This document shows positions 34,493-42,971 of a stretch of DNA of 64,000 nt, in pieces. How positions within the stretch are numbered: position 1 is the stretch's first letter; every line of letters starts with the position of its first letter. The position numbers and the translations under genes were made by a program. This DNA comes from Novosphingobium ovatum (lineage in GTDB: Bacteria > Pseudomonadota > Alphaproteobacteria > Sphingomonadales > Sphingomonadaceae). A model generated the notes under the pieces. That model worked only from the letters and a program-made list of their open reading frames with translations. It searched no databases and had not been told where the DNA came from. The stretch covers positions 62,001 to 126,000 of the forward strand of contig NZ_JAAAPO010000007.1 in assembly GCF_009909235.1 (NCBI RefSeq), in the 5' to 3' direction.

Positions 34493-35032
34493 TCAGGTGC
34501 TGGCGCCCGGCCGCACGCCCTTCAACGCCTTACCCAGATCGATCAGCGACTGCCCTTGCGCCGCCGCCTCGGTGCGGCAACGGTCCAGACTGCCCATCAG
34601 CTTGCGCCCGGACTGCGGGTCAGAGGCCAATTCGGTAAAGACCACGGTCAGATTGGCATTGGGCAGGCGCGCCCGCACCTTGCCCACAAAATACATGACG
34701 ATGCCCACCATGCCCGCCCAATCGCGGGTATCGCGCCCCTCTCCCTGCCCGGCCAGGACTGAAAACAGCGCCAGACAGCGCACGTCAGGATCATCAGCCA
34801 AACTATCCCCCGCCACGGGCGCTGCGGGGGTCACAGGGGCCGGTTTGGGCATGGGCGCTGGCACGACCACCGGCGGCGGCCCAACGCGCCCAGAGGGGCT
34901 GGAAAGCGGGCCTGCGGCCTGCTGCCCCGCCTTGCCCGAATCCAGCGCCGACTGCGTGGCCGATGCCGGACTGGCCAAAACAACCGAGGCCAGAACGCTC
35001 CACCCCACAGCCCTGCCGCACCTGCCCGCCAT
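34493..35032 (-). CDS. Secreted protein of unknown function
   Basis: A 179-residue protein with a Sec signal peptide (GWSVLASVVLASPASA), a Pro/Ala/Val-rich linker (about 40-78) and a compact C-terminal domain with two cysteines (VRCLALFSVLAGQ and LDRCRTEAA). I do not recognise the family; the C-terminal domain looks like the small periplasmic proteins of unknown role common in sphingomonads. The ATG at 35032 lies four bases after the hemJ stop (a GTG at 35035 is possible), so it belongs to the hemE-hemJ operon. Confidence 0.78.
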   Translation of the reverse strand: MAGRCGRAVGWSVLASVVLASPASATQSALDSGKAGQQAAGPLSSPSGRVGPPPVVVPAPMPKPAPVTPAAPVAGDSLADDPDVRCLALFSVLAGQGEGRDTRDWAGMVGIVMYFVGKVRARLPNANLTVVFTELASDPQSGRKLMGSLDRCRTEAAAQGQSLIDLGKALKGVRPGAST

Positions 35033-35036
35033 CACG

Positions 35037-35486
35037 TCACCCCATGAAAGGCTTGGTCACCACCAGAATCACGATCACTGCCGCGGCCAGGCCCGGCACC
35101 TCGTTCAACATGCGCAGATGCCGCCCCGACAGCCGCCGCATGCCGCGCGACAATGACCGGGCATAGCCAAACAACCAGACGTGATAAAACGTCAGCCCCA
35201 GCACCGCCGTCAATTTCAGATGGAACCACGCTTGCGAAAACGCGCCCAGATAGCGCGCCAGCAACAGCCCCAGCACCCACACCACGACCAGCGAAGGCCA
35301 CATGATGATTTTCAGCAGCTTTTGCTCACGGTCGATCCAGCGCGCTTCCTCGGCGCTGCCCGGCTCGGCCTCCTGATGATAGACGAAATAGCGCGGCAGC
35401 ATGAACAATCCCGCCATCCAGAAGATGACGAAGATGATGTGCCCGGCCTTCAGCCATGCGTAGGTCATCGACAAAATCCAGTCCAT
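35037..35486 (-). CDS. hemJ: Protoporphyrinogen IX oxidase HemJ
   Basis: A 149-residue, four-helix membrane protein. HemJ oxidises protoporphyrinogen IX in bacteria lacking HemG/HemY. Characteristic stretches are YAWLKAGHIIFVIFWMAGLFMLPRYF (the conserved histidine here is a haem ligand in the family), MWPSLVVVWVLG and FHLKLTAVLGLTFYHVW. The ATG at 35486 starts 13 bases after the hemE stop. Context in a haem operon fits. Confidence 0.93.
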   Translation of the reverse strand: MDWILSMTYAWLKAGHIIFVIFWMAGLFMLPRYFVYHQEAEPGSAEEARWIDREQKLLKIIMWPSLVVVWVLGLLLARYLGAFSQAWFHLKLTAVLGLTFYHVWLFGYARSLSRGMRRLSGRHLRMLNEVPGLAAAVIVILVVTKPFMG

Positions 35487-35499
35487 GCCACCAATATAA

Positions 35500-36525
35500 T
35501 CACGGCTTCCAGTTTCGCACCACCTGCAACAGCTGATCGACATGTGCGATCGGCGTGGTCTGGCCAATGCCATGGCCCAGATTGAACACATGCGGCCGAT
35601 CGGCAAAGGCGTCCAGCACGCGGGTCGCCTGCGTTTCCAGCTCGGCGCCACCGGCCAACAGCAACAGAGGGTCCAGATTGCCCTGTACCGGCATGTTGGC
35701 GGGCAATTCGCGCGCGGCCCAGATCGGATCGATGGTTTCATCAATGCCCACCGCGTCCACCCCCGTCTCGCGGGCATAGGCGGCCAGCTTCTCGCCCGAG
35801 CCCTTGGGGAAGCCGATGATGGGCGTGTTCGGGTGCAATGCCTTGACCGCCGAAACGATGGCCGCGTTGGGGGCAATCACCCAGCGTTCGAACTCGGACG
35901 GGGCCAGCGAACCGGCCCAGCTGTCGAACAGCTGGATCGCCTCGGCCCCGGCCTTGATCTGACCGTCGAGATATTCGACCGTCACCGCCACGATGGCATC
36001 GATGATCGCCTGAAACGCCGCCCGGTCGCGATAGGCATAGGCGCGGGTGTCATGCTGATCGCGCGACCCTTCGCCGTTCACCATGTAGGTGGCGATGGTC
36101 CAGGGGCTACCCGCAAAGCCCAGCATGGTCTTCTCAGGGCCAAGCGCGGCCTTCACCAGACGGACGGTCTCATAGATGGGCAACAGGCGCTCAGGCACCG
36201 CCTGGAGGCCATTGAGGGCATGATCCACAAGGCGGGGCGAGAGGTGCGGCCCCTCGCCCACCAGGAATTGCAGATCCTGACCCATCGCATAGGGGACAAT
36301 CAGGATGTCGCTGAACAGGATCGCGCCATCGAAATCGAACCGGCGCAAGGGCTGCAACGTGATCTCGGCAGCGGCCGCGCTATCATAGACCAGCGCCAGA
36401 AATCCGCCCTTTTCGGCCCGCAAAGCCCGATATTCCGGGAGATAGCGGCCTGCCTGCCGCATGAGCCATACCGGGCGCTGGGGAGCATTTTCACCACGCA
36501 GCGTGCGAAGCAGGAGACCGGACAT
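35500..36525 (-). CDS. hemE: Uroporphyrinogen decarboxylase
   Basis: Decarboxylates uroporphyrinogen III to coproporphyrinogen III in haem synthesis. The 341 residues carry PVWLMRQAGRYLPEYR, ILFSDILIVPYAMG (catalytic Asp), FAGSPWTIATYMV, IQLFDSWAGSLAP and FNLGHGI. The ATG at 36525 gives MSGLLLRTLRG, near the family start; a TTG at 36549 would add eight residues and reach into the origin's AT-rich tract. hemE is the standard left flank of the alphaproteobacterial chromosome origin. Confidence 0.96.
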   Translation of the reverse strand: MSGLLLRTLRGENAPQRPVWLMRQAGRYLPEYRALRAEKGGFLALVYDSAAAAEITLQPLRRFDFDGAILFSDILIVPYAMGQDLQFLVGEGPHLSPRLVDHALNGLQAVPERLLPIYETVRLVKAALGPEKTMLGFAGSPWTIATYMVNGEGSRDQHDTRAYAYRDRAAFQAIIDAIVAVTVEYLDGQIKAGAEAIQLFDSWAGSLAPSEFERWVIAPNAAIVSAVKALHPNTPIIGFPKGSGEKLAAYARETGVDAVGIDETIDPIWAARELPANMPVQGNLDPLLLLAGGAELETQATRVLDAFADRPHVFNLGHGIGQTTPIAHVDQLLQVVRNWKP

Positions 36526-36843
36526 CCGTGCGTTTCCATTCCTAAACAATAAAGAGTCTTAAATAGGATTCTGTAAGATTATGGCCTGTGGATTACGGGC
36601 ATAGCGCGTGCTTGCCCGATTTATGCCGGGATGAACAGGGCCATCCCGGGCTCGACTCGTCGTTGCGCGGGGTCAAGGAAAGCTTTTCCCCCTTATCCCC
36701 AGCCTGTGGATGACTGTTTCCACCTGTCCACAACCCCCGCATGGAATCCCCCTGACCGGGGGTAAAAAGCGCCTCGGAATTTGTCCTTTGGTTCATCCCG
36801 TGGTTTATCTACGCATCTATCCACAGGGGGGCGGACATATCCC
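36526..36843. other. oriC: Predicted chromosome replication origin (oriC)
   Basis: A 318-base non-coding region between divergent hemE and the DUF299 regulator gene, the exact context of Caulobacter Cori. It holds an AT-rich tract (36541-36585), near-consensus DnaA boxes (TTATCCACA or its complement, one mismatch each) at 36587-36595, 36693-36701, 36705-36713 and 36817-36825, and weaker ones at 36724-36732 and 36805-36813. Four GANTC sites, the CcrM methylation target, lie at 36554, 36567, 36654 and 36744; about one would be expected by chance. Both flanking gene arms read outward. No experimental support is available here. Confidence 0.85.
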
Positions 36844-37689
36844 ATGAACAGATTGCACCTGCACCTGCTCTCGGATTCCACGGGTGAAACGCTGGAAATG
36901 ATCGCCAAGGCGGCATTGGCCCAGTTTGATGACAGCGATGTGGTGCGCCATTTCTGGCCGATGGTGCGCTCACAGGCGCATCTGGACCGGATCATGGCCG
37001 ATATCGCCGCCAATCCGGGCTTGGTGCTGTTCACTATGGTCAGTCAGGACATCCGCAAGGCGCTGGAAGAACGCTGCCGGGCGATGGGATTGCCTGCGGT
37101 CCCGGCGCTGGACGCGGTGATCGACGCGCTGGAGGATTCCCTCGGCCAGCAGGCCAAAGGCCGCCCGGGGCGGCAACATATGCTGGATTCGGCCTATTTC
37201 GCGCGGGTGGACGCGATCCATTACACCATCGCCCATGATGACGGCATCGCGTGGGAGGACTGGGAGGAAGCCGATATCGTGCTGGCGGGCGTTTCGCGCA
37301 CCTCCAAGACGCCCACCAGCATCTATCTGGCCAATCGCGGGTATAAGGTGGCCAATATCCCCGTGGTGGTCGAAAGCCCGCCCCCGCCCTCGCTGTTTGG
37401 CCTGCGCCGCCCGCTGGTGGTGGGGCTGACCACCGCGCCCGAACGGCTGGTACAGGTGCGCCGCAACCGCCTGCTGACGCTTAACCAACAGCCCGACACC
37501 GCCTATGTCGACAATGACCGCGTTGCGCGCGAATTGCAGTACGCAAGGCGGATGTTTGCCGATAATGGCTGGCCGGTGATCGACGTCACCCGCCGCTCGA
37601 TCGAGGAAACCGCCGCCGCTGTCATCAACCTGCTGAAGGATCGGCAGGCCCATGGCGGCGACGCGCCCAGTGGACACAAGCCGTTTTGA
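36844..37689 (+). CDS. Bifunctional kinase/pyrophosphorylase, PEP synthase or PPDK regulatory protein (DUF299)
   Basis: A 281-residue DUF299 protein that phosphorylates (with ADP) and dephosphorylates a threonine of pyruvate-phosphate dikinase or PEP synthase. The start LHLHLLSDSTGETLEM and the P-loop-like GVSRTSKTPTSIYLANRG are diagnostic. Whether the partner is PPDK or PEP synthase cannot be decided here. The orthologue is the first gene right of Cori in Caulobacter. The ATG at 36844 is followed by maf with a one-base stop/start overlap. Confidence 0.92.
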   Translation: MNRLHLHLLSDSTGETLEMIAKAALAQFDDSDVVRHFWPMVRSQAHLDRIMADIAANPGLVLFTMVSQDIRKALEERCRAMGLPAVPALDAVIDALEDSLGQQAKGRPGRQHMLDSAYFARVDAIHYTIAHDDGIAWEDWEEADIVLAGVSRTSKTPTSIYLANRGYKVANIPVVVESPPPPSLFGLRRPLVVGLTTAPERLVQVRRNRLLTLNQQPDTAYVDNDRVARELQYARRMFADNGWPVIDVTRRSIEETAAAVINLLKDRQAHGGDAPSGHKPF

Positions 37690-38294
37690 TGAACAATATG
37701 CAAACCTGTGAATTGGTGCTGGCCAGCCAGAGTTTCTCGCGCCGCACGATGCTGGGCAATGCCGGGGTTATCCACAAGCCTGTCCCGGCACATATCAACG
37801 AGCGCGCGCTTGAGGATAGCCTGGGGAAAACCCCTGCGCCCGATGTCGCGCTGGCGCTGGCCAGCGCCAAGGCGCAGGCCGTCAGCGCCGATCATCCGGG
37901 CGCCTTGGTGCTGGGGTCGGACTCGCTGGTGGTGGTCGATGGGCGCCGTTTCGACAAACCCACCGACCGGGACAATGCCGCCGATCACTTGCGTGCCTTT
38001 TCCGGTCGGGTGATGGAGCTGCATTCGGCCGCCGCGCTGGTGCGGGACGGGGCGGTGGTCTGGGGCCATGCTGATGTCGCGTACCTGCATGTCCACACGC
38101 TGTCGGATGCCTTCATCGCCGCCTATCTGGACGCCGAATGGCCAGAGGTGGCGGGCTGTGTCGGCGTCTTCCGGCTGGAAGCGCTGGGCGTGCGTCTGTT
38201 CGAAAAGATTGACGGCGACCATTTCACCGTGTTGGGCATGCCGCTGCTGCCGGTGCTGAACGCGCTGCGTCAGCATGGCGTTCTGATCCCCTGA
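37689..38294 (+). CDS. maf: Maf family nucleotide pyrophosphatase
   Basis: A 201-residue Maf/HAM1-like house-cleaning pyrophosphatase. Visible are the N-terminal LVLASQSFSRRTML (usually SxSPRR; here SQSFSRR), LVLGSDSLVVVDG and the C-terminal EIxxDxxxVxGLP equivalent FEKIDGDHFTVLGMPLLPVL. The ATG overlaps the upstream TGA (TGATGA). Next in the ori-right operon before aroE. Confidence 0.9.
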   Translation: MNNMQTCELVLASQSFSRRTMLGNAGVIHKPVPAHINERALEDSLGKTPAPDVALALASAKAQAVSADHPGALVLGSDSLVVVDGRRFDKPTDRDNAADHLRAFSGRVMELHSAAALVRDGAVVWGHADVAYLHVHTLSDAFIAAYLDAEWPEVAGCVGVFRLEALGVRLFEKIDGDHFTVLGMPLLPVLNALRQHGVLIP

Positions 38295-38299
38295 CCCGC

Positions 38300-39202
38300 A
38301 TGAGCCTGTCCATGACCACCCCCGATGTCAGCGACACGCTGGCCCAGTCTTCCACCCAGCCCTATGCCGAGGTGATTGGCGATCCCATCGCCCAATCCAA
38401 ATCGCCCGCGATCCATGGCTATTGGCTGCGCGGGTTGGGCATTGCGGGGGATTATGGCCGCGCCCATGTGCGCGGAGCTGATTTGCAGGCCTATATCGCC
38501 ACCCGCCGCGCCGATGCCAATTGGCGCGGGTGCAATGTGACCATGCCGCACAAATTGGCGGTGATGCCCTATCTGGACCACATCGACCCGCTGGCGGCCA
38601 AGGTGGGGGCGGTCAACACCGTGGTGCGCGGGGCCAATGGGCGGCTGACGGGCTATAACACCGATGTCCCCGGATTCATGGAGCCATTGTTGCCGATGCT
38701 GGCCAGCCCCACCCCGCCGCGCCGCGCGCTGGTGCTGGGCGCGGGGGGGGCGGCGCGGGCAGTGGTGCTGGGCCTGATTCAAGCCGGGCTAAAGGTCACG
38801 CTGGCCGCGCGCGACGTGGCCAAGGCGCAGGCGATGCTGGACGATCTGGCGCCCGGCGATCCGCTGCTGGCCGCCGACATGGCCCGCTTTGCCCGGCCCG
38901 GAGGCGGGGCGTTTGATCTGGTGGTCAATGCCAGCCCGCTGGGCATGGTGGGCAATCCGCCGCTGGCCTTTGACATCAGCCATGTGGCGCCGGGCGGGGT
39001 GGTCTATGACATCGTCACCGCCCCGCTGGAGACGCCCCTGTTGCAGGCGGCGCGAGCCTCGGGGCGGGTGGCGATTGATGGTCTCTCGATGCTGATCGGT
39101 CAGGCCGATGTGGCCTTTGTCCATTTCTTTGGCGCGCAGCCGCCGCGCGGGGGCGCCGATGACGCCCTGCGCGCGATCCTGACCGGGGCCGCGCCACAAT
39201 GA
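38300..39202 (+). CDS. aroE: Shikimate dehydrogenase
   Basis: NADPH-dependent reduction of 3-dehydroshikimate in aromatic amino acid synthesis. The 300 residues contain AEVIGDPIAQSKSPAIHGYW (substrate Ser/Lys region), GCNVTMPHKLAVMPYLD with the catalytic lysine, GYNTDVPGF and the Rossmann motif VLGAGGAARAV. Met5 at 38312 is an alternative start. Its stop overlaps coaE by four bases (ATGA). Confidence 0.95.
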   Translation: MSLSMTTPDVSDTLAQSSTQPYAEVIGDPIAQSKSPAIHGYWLRGLGIAGDYGRAHVRGADLQAYIATRRADANWRGCNVTMPHKLAVMPYLDHIDPLAAKVGAVNTVVRGANGRLTGYNTDVPGFMEPLLPMLASPTPPRRALVLGAGGAARAVVLGLIQAGLKVTLAARDVAKAQAMLDDLAPGDPLLAADMARFARPGGGAFDLVVNASPLGMVGNPPLAFDISHVAPGGVVYDIVTAPLETPLLQAARASGRVAIDGLSMLIGQADVAFVHFFGAQPPRGGADDALRAILTGAAPQ

Positions 39203-39798
39203 TGGCCCGCCCTTTCGTTCTGGGCCTGACCGGATCGATCGGCATGGGCAAATCGGCGGTGGCGGCGATGTTTGTCGATTCTGGCGTGCCGGTGTTTGAC
39301 GCCGATGCGGCGGTGCATGTGTTGCAGGGCTCGGGCGGCGCGTTGTTGCCCGCGATCGAGGCCGCCTTTCCCGGCACCACGGGCGCGCATGGCGTTGACC
39401 GCGCGGCGCTGGGCGCGGCAGTGTTTGGCGACTCGGACGCGCTGTCCCGGCTGGAATCGATTGTCCATCCGGCGGTGGCCGACATGCGCCGGGCCTTTCT
39501 GGATGCCCATGCGGGGGCGCCCTTGGTGGTGTTCGACATCCCCCTTTTGTATGAAAAGGGAGGCATCGCGCATGTCGATGCGGTGGCGGTGGTCTCGGCC
39601 CCGGCCGATGCGCAGCGGGCCCGCGTGTTGGCTCGCCCCGGCATGACCGCCGAAAAATTCGAGAGGATTCTGCGCCTTCAACTGCCCGATGCGGAGAAAC
39701 GCGCAAGGGCCGATTACATCATCGATACCGGCACCCCCCTAGAGACGACTCGGGCGCAGGTGGCGGCGTTGATCGATCGCCTGTTGGCCCAACGATAA
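39199..39798 (+). CDS. coaE: Dephospho-CoA kinase
   Basis: Last step of coenzyme A synthesis. The 199 residues open with the P-loop GLTGSIGMGKSAVAAMF, followed by VFDADAAVH, IVHPAVADMRR, DIPLLYEKGG and the lid arginines in RARVLARPGMTAEKF. Starts inside the aroE stop codon. dnaQ follows 68 bases later, with its own likely promoter. Confidence 0.95.
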   Translation: MMARPFVLGLTGSIGMGKSAVAAMFVDSGVPVFDADAAVHVLQGSGGALLPAIEAAFPGTTGAHGVDRAALGAAVFGDSDALSRLESIVHPAVADMRRAFLDAHAGAPLVVFDIPLLYEKGGIAHVDAVAVVSAPADAQRARVLARPGMTAEKFERILRLQLPDAEKRARADYIIDTGTPLETTRAQVAALIDRLLAQR

Positions 39799-39865
39799 AG
39801 CGGAACGGATGGACGAATAATTTCCACCTGCCCCCTTGTCGGATCGCCGGGGCAGGACAATACAT

Positions 39866-40567
39866 ATGCCTATGAGAGAGATCATTTTCGACACCGAAAC
39901 CACCGGTCTCGACCCCAACACTGGGGACCGTCTGGTTGAGATTGGCTGCATCGAGATGGTCAATCGGGTGCTGACCGGCGCCACCTTCCACGCCTATTTC
40001 AACCCCGAACGCGATATGCCGCCCGAGGCCGAGCGGGTGCATGGCCTGTCCATCGCCTTTCTGTCGGATAAACCGCTGTTTGCCGCCCGCGCGCAGGAAT
40101 TGCTGGATTTTATCGGCGATTCCCCGCTGGTGGCGCATAATGCCGGGTTCGACTTTGGCTTTTTGAACGCGGAACTGGCGATGTGCGGCCTGCCCCCGGT
40201 GGACCGGGCGCGCATGGTCGACACGGTGGTGATCGCGCGGGCCAAACATCCCGGCGCCAAGAATTCGCTCGATGCGCTGTGCACCCGCTATGGCATCGAC
40301 CGCAGCCACCGGACCAAGCATGGCGCGTTGCTGGACGCCGAATTGCTGGCGCAGGTCTATGTTGAATTGCTGGGCGGGCGTCAGATCGGTCTGGAACTGG
40401 CCGCTGATGCTGCCGCCGTCAGCCTTGCGGCGCAAACCGCCGCGCCCATCGCCGCCCGCACGCGGGCCATCCGTCCACCCCGACCCCATGCGCCAACGGA
40501 GGAAGAATTGGCCGCGCATGCAAAGTTTTTGGAATCGCTCAAAGAACCGATTTGGTTGAACGTCTAG
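39866..40567 (+). CDS. dnaQ: DNA polymerase III subunit epsilon
   Basis: Proofreading 3'-5' exonuclease of the replicase, 233 residues. Exonuclease motifs: FDTETTGLDP (Exo I), HNAGFDFGFLNAEL (Exo II) and HGALLDAELLAQVY (Exo III epsilon, with the catalytic His). The region GGRQIGLELA near residue 172 fits the clamp-binding motif; the C-terminal segment binding the alpha subunit follows. ATG at 39866; Met at 39872 is also possible. Completes the conserved ori-right set of genes. Confidence 0.94.
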   Translation: MPMREIIFDTETTGLDPNTGDRLVEIGCIEMVNRVLTGATFHAYFNPERDMPPEAERVHGLSIAFLSDKPLFAARAQELLDFIGDSPLVAHNAGFDFGFLNAELAMCGLPPVDRARMVDTVVIARAKHPGAKNSLDALCTRYGIDRSHRTKHGALLDAELLAQVYVELLGGRQIGLELAADAAAVSLAAQTAAPIAARTRAIRPPRPHAPTEEELAAHAKFLESLKEPIWLNV

Positions 40568-40601
40568 AGATCACCTCCATAACAACAAAGGAGTACCCAC
40601 C

Positions 40602-41168
40602 ATGGACATTCGCGTTTCCGGCCATCAGATGGAAACCGGCGAGGCTCTGCGCGCGCACGTCGAGGATCGACTGACCGCTATGGTGCAGAAGCATTTCGCC
40701 CGAGCGTTGTCGTCGGTGGTCACTTTCGGCAAGGCGCCGGGTGGATCATTCCGTTGCGATATCGTCACCCATGTCCGTCAGGGCCTGATCCTCAAGGGCG
40801 CGGGCATCACCCATGACGCCCACACCGCGCTGGAGCAGGCCGCCGAAAAGGTGGAAAAGCAGCTGCGCCGCTACAAGCGCCGCCTGAACGACCGGCATGA
40901 GGAAGCGGCCTATACCGCCCGCACCGACGAAGCGGCCTATACCATCTTTGTCGAGCCCGACGTCGAGCAGGAGGAAGCCCCCGCCGAAGCCCCGCTGGTG
41001 ATTGCCGAAATGCGCGTCGACGTGCCCGAGGCCACCGTGTCGGACGCGGTGATGATGCTGGACCTGCGCAACACCACCGCGCTGCTGTTCAAAAACGCTG
41101 GCACGGGCAAGCATAATATGGTCTATCGGCGTGGTGACGGCTCGATCGGCTGGGTCGAACCGTCCTGA
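40602..41168 (+). CDS. hpf: Ribosome hibernation promoting factor, long form
   Basis: A 188-residue long HPF that dimerises 70S ribosomes in stationary phase. The N-terminal HPF/RaiA domain covers 1-100 (MDIRVSGHQMETGEALRAHV); the C-terminal domain of long HPF (VIAEMRVDVPEATVSDAVMMLDL... NMVYRRGDGSIGWVEP) is complete. A strong AAGGAG precedes the ATG. ptsN follows after 297 bases. In many alphaproteobacteria rpoN precedes hpf and ptsN; here dnaQ occupies that place. Confidence 0.94.
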   Translation: MDIRVSGHQMETGEALRAHVEDRLTAMVQKHFARALSSVVTFGKAPGGSFRCDIVTHVRQGLILKGAGITHDAHTALEQAAEKVEKQLRRYKRRLNDRHEEAAYTARTDEAAYTIFVEPDVEQEEAPAEAPLVIAEMRVDVPEATVSDAVMMLDLRNTTALLFKNAGTGKHNMVYRRGDGSIGWVEPS

Positions 41169-41465
41169 CAGGCAGGTAACGCCTGTCCCTACCATCCGTT
41201 GATGACGGTGCCTGATTGATCGTTCGGGCGCACAAGGGCGGGCATGCCCTGCGGCTTTTCCCAGGTTCTGGTGCCAAACCAGAGCTGAAAGGCCGCGGGG
41301 CCTACTTGCATATTGGCGCAACATCACAGATAGGCACGCCGCAAGGGACAGGTAGGTCGATGGTGGCCATTGCGGCAGTATCCAGCCCATATTCAGGCGG
41401 ATCATGGCGCAAGGGGCATCAGACTTTGGTGATCGGTTCCTGATGAAGGCGAAAAGATACCGGCG
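41169..41465 (+). promoter_or_regulatory. hpf-ptsN intergenic region
   Basis: A 297-base non-coding stretch. A short hairpin just after hpf (GACAGGC 41167-41173 with GCCTGTC 41181-41187) has no T-run and is a weak terminator at best. I see no clear sigma-54 or sigma-70 promoter, tRNA or small gene; the ptsN promoter must lie here. Confidence 0.4.
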
Positions 41466-41927
41466 ATGACTGCATTGTTCACGCTCCTGCCCGAAGCCGT
41501 ACGCACGGCCAAGGTCGACAGCAAGTCGGCCGTACTGGAGCAGGTGACTCTGAATTTCGCCTCTGCCTATCACCTGGACGCCGATACTGTCCGCACCCGC
41601 CTGCACGAGCGCGAGGCGTTGGGCAGCACCGGTTTTGGCCGGGGGGTGGCGATTCCCCATGCCCGCATCGCCGATCTGACGCGGCCCGTGGCGGTGTTCT
41701 TGCGGCTGGACACGCCGGTCGCGTTCGAGGCGGCCGATGACATGCCGGTCGATCTGGTGTTCGGCCTGCTCTCGCCCGAGGCGGCAGGGGTGGCCCATCT
41801 GCACGCGCTGGCCGCGATTTCGCGCCTGATGCGCGATGACCGCATGCATGAGGCGTTGAGCCAGGCGCCCAGCGACGAGGCGCTCTACAGCCTGATTTCC
41901 AACGTCATCGACCGCGACGCGGCCTGA
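41466..41927 (+). CDS. ptsN: PTS IIA-like nitrogen regulatory protein PtsN (EIIA-Ntr)
   Basis: A 153-residue EIIA of the mannitol/fructose type, end of the regulatory PTS-Ntr phosphorelay. The phosphorylated histidine is in GVAIPHARI (near residue 67), with VFLRLDTPVAFEAADDMPVDLVFGL typical of the family. Regulates potassium, nitrogen and stress responses in known cases. Ten bases separate it from the thioesterase gene, so co-transcription is likely. Confidence 0.93.
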   Translation: MTALFTLLPEAVRTAKVDSKSAVLEQVTLNFASAYHLDADTVRTRLHEREALGSTGFGRGVAIPHARIADLTRPVAVFLRLDTPVAFEAADDMPVDLVFGLLSPEAAGVAHLHALAAISRLMRDDRMHEALSQAPSDEALYSLISNVIDRDAA

Positions 41928-41937
41928 GACGCGGGAG

Positions 41938-42417
41938 ATGAGCGCCGATCCGGCCCAATCCGCCGCCCTGCCCCACTGGCGCGCGCTGGAAAGCCTGTAT
42001 GCTTCGGCGCCAATCAACAGCCTGTTCACCAGCCAGCTGGAAATCCCGGCCGAGGGGCAATCACGCATCACCTATGCGGTGCGGCCCGACAGTTTTCACG
42101 CGGCGGGCGCGGTACATGGCACGCTCTATTTCAAGATGCTGGACGATGCCGCGTTCTATGCGGCCAACACGCTGATTACCGATCGGTTTTTGCTGACCAC
42201 AGCGTTCAACCTGCATTTCAGCCGCCCGATCCGGGGTGGCACGGTCATTGCCGAGGGGCGCTGGGTCAGCGGCCGCCGCCGCGTGCTGGTGGCCGAAGCG
42301 CGCTTGATCGACGAAACCGGCGAGGAAGTCGGACGCGGCACCGGCACCTTCATGCGGTCGCACATCGCGCTCTCGGGGCTGGAGGGCTATGCCCGCGCCT
42401 TTCGCGCCGGTGATTGA
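41938..42417 (+). CDS. PaaI-like hotdog-fold thioesterase
   Basis: A 159-residue hotdog protein: GAVHGTLYFKMLDDAAFYAANTL is the PaaI-like helix region, followed by FNLHFSRPIRGGTVIAEGR. Probably hydrolyses an acyl- or aryl-CoA; substrate unknown. The ATG has GGGAG just upstream and lies 10 bases after ptsN. Confidence 0.88.
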   Translation: MSADPAQSAALPHWRALESLYASAPINSLFTSQLEIPAEGQSRITYAVRPDSFHAAGAVHGTLYFKMLDDAAFYAANTLITDRFLLTTAFNLHFSRPIRGGTVIAEGRWVSGRRRVLVAEARLIDETGEEVGRGTGTFMRSHIALSGLEGYARAFRAGD

Positions 42418-42429
42418 GCCGAAACGGGC

Positions 42430-42765
42430 ATGAGCCGCCTGCCCACCCACATCGAAGTCAACGCGCTGATCCGCCGTGTTCAGGCCGAGGGCGGCTTTGC
42501 CATGGTGCTGGCCAAGGGTGAAGTGGACGCCGGTTCAATACTGATCGTGACTTTGGTTAATCAAACCTATGCTTTCGCTTATGAAAAGATGCCCAGTCTG
42601 GACGGCGAAAGACATTGGCACCGCGCGCGGTCATTTGATGCCGATCAGCCCGATAGTTTCGAACAATGGCTGAATAAACGGCGCAGTTCAGACCCGGATC
42701 TGTGGATCATTGAACTGGACATCGCGGATGCCGAACGTTTCATCGGGTATGACGGCAAATCCTGA
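42430..42765 (+). CDS. DUF1491 family protein
   Basis: A 111-residue DUF1491 protein, typical of alphaproteobacteria and of unknown function. The order VNALIRRVQAEGGFAMVLAKGEVDAG, then a DPDLWIIELDIADAERFI ending, spans the family. Twelve bases after the thioesterase gene, so probably the third member of the ptsN operon. Confidence 0.87.
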   Translation: MSRLPTHIEVNALIRRVQAEGGFAMVLAKGEVDAGSILIVTLVNQTYAFAYEKMPSLDGERHWHRARSFDADQPDSFEQWLNKRRSSDPDLWIIELDIADAERFIGYDGKS

Positions 42766-42971
42766 TTGACTTTGCGAGGGCACGCGGTCATGGGGCAGCC
42801 TCCTGATATGCGCAGGCGGTGGAAAGGGCATTTGGCCCGGTCCGCAAGCACGCAGACGGGGGGCAACCGGCAGGTCAATTCGTCGGCATAAGGGGATGTA
42901 CGGGCAACCGCCCATACCTGCATGCACGCGATCCTGCGTCTGGTGCGTCCACCGCACATGAAAATGGTACA

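Noticed and set aside
41169..41465. Sigma-54 promoter for ptsN
   Set aside because: No TGGCAC-N5-TTGC match; nearest sequences miss the conserved GG/GC spacing.
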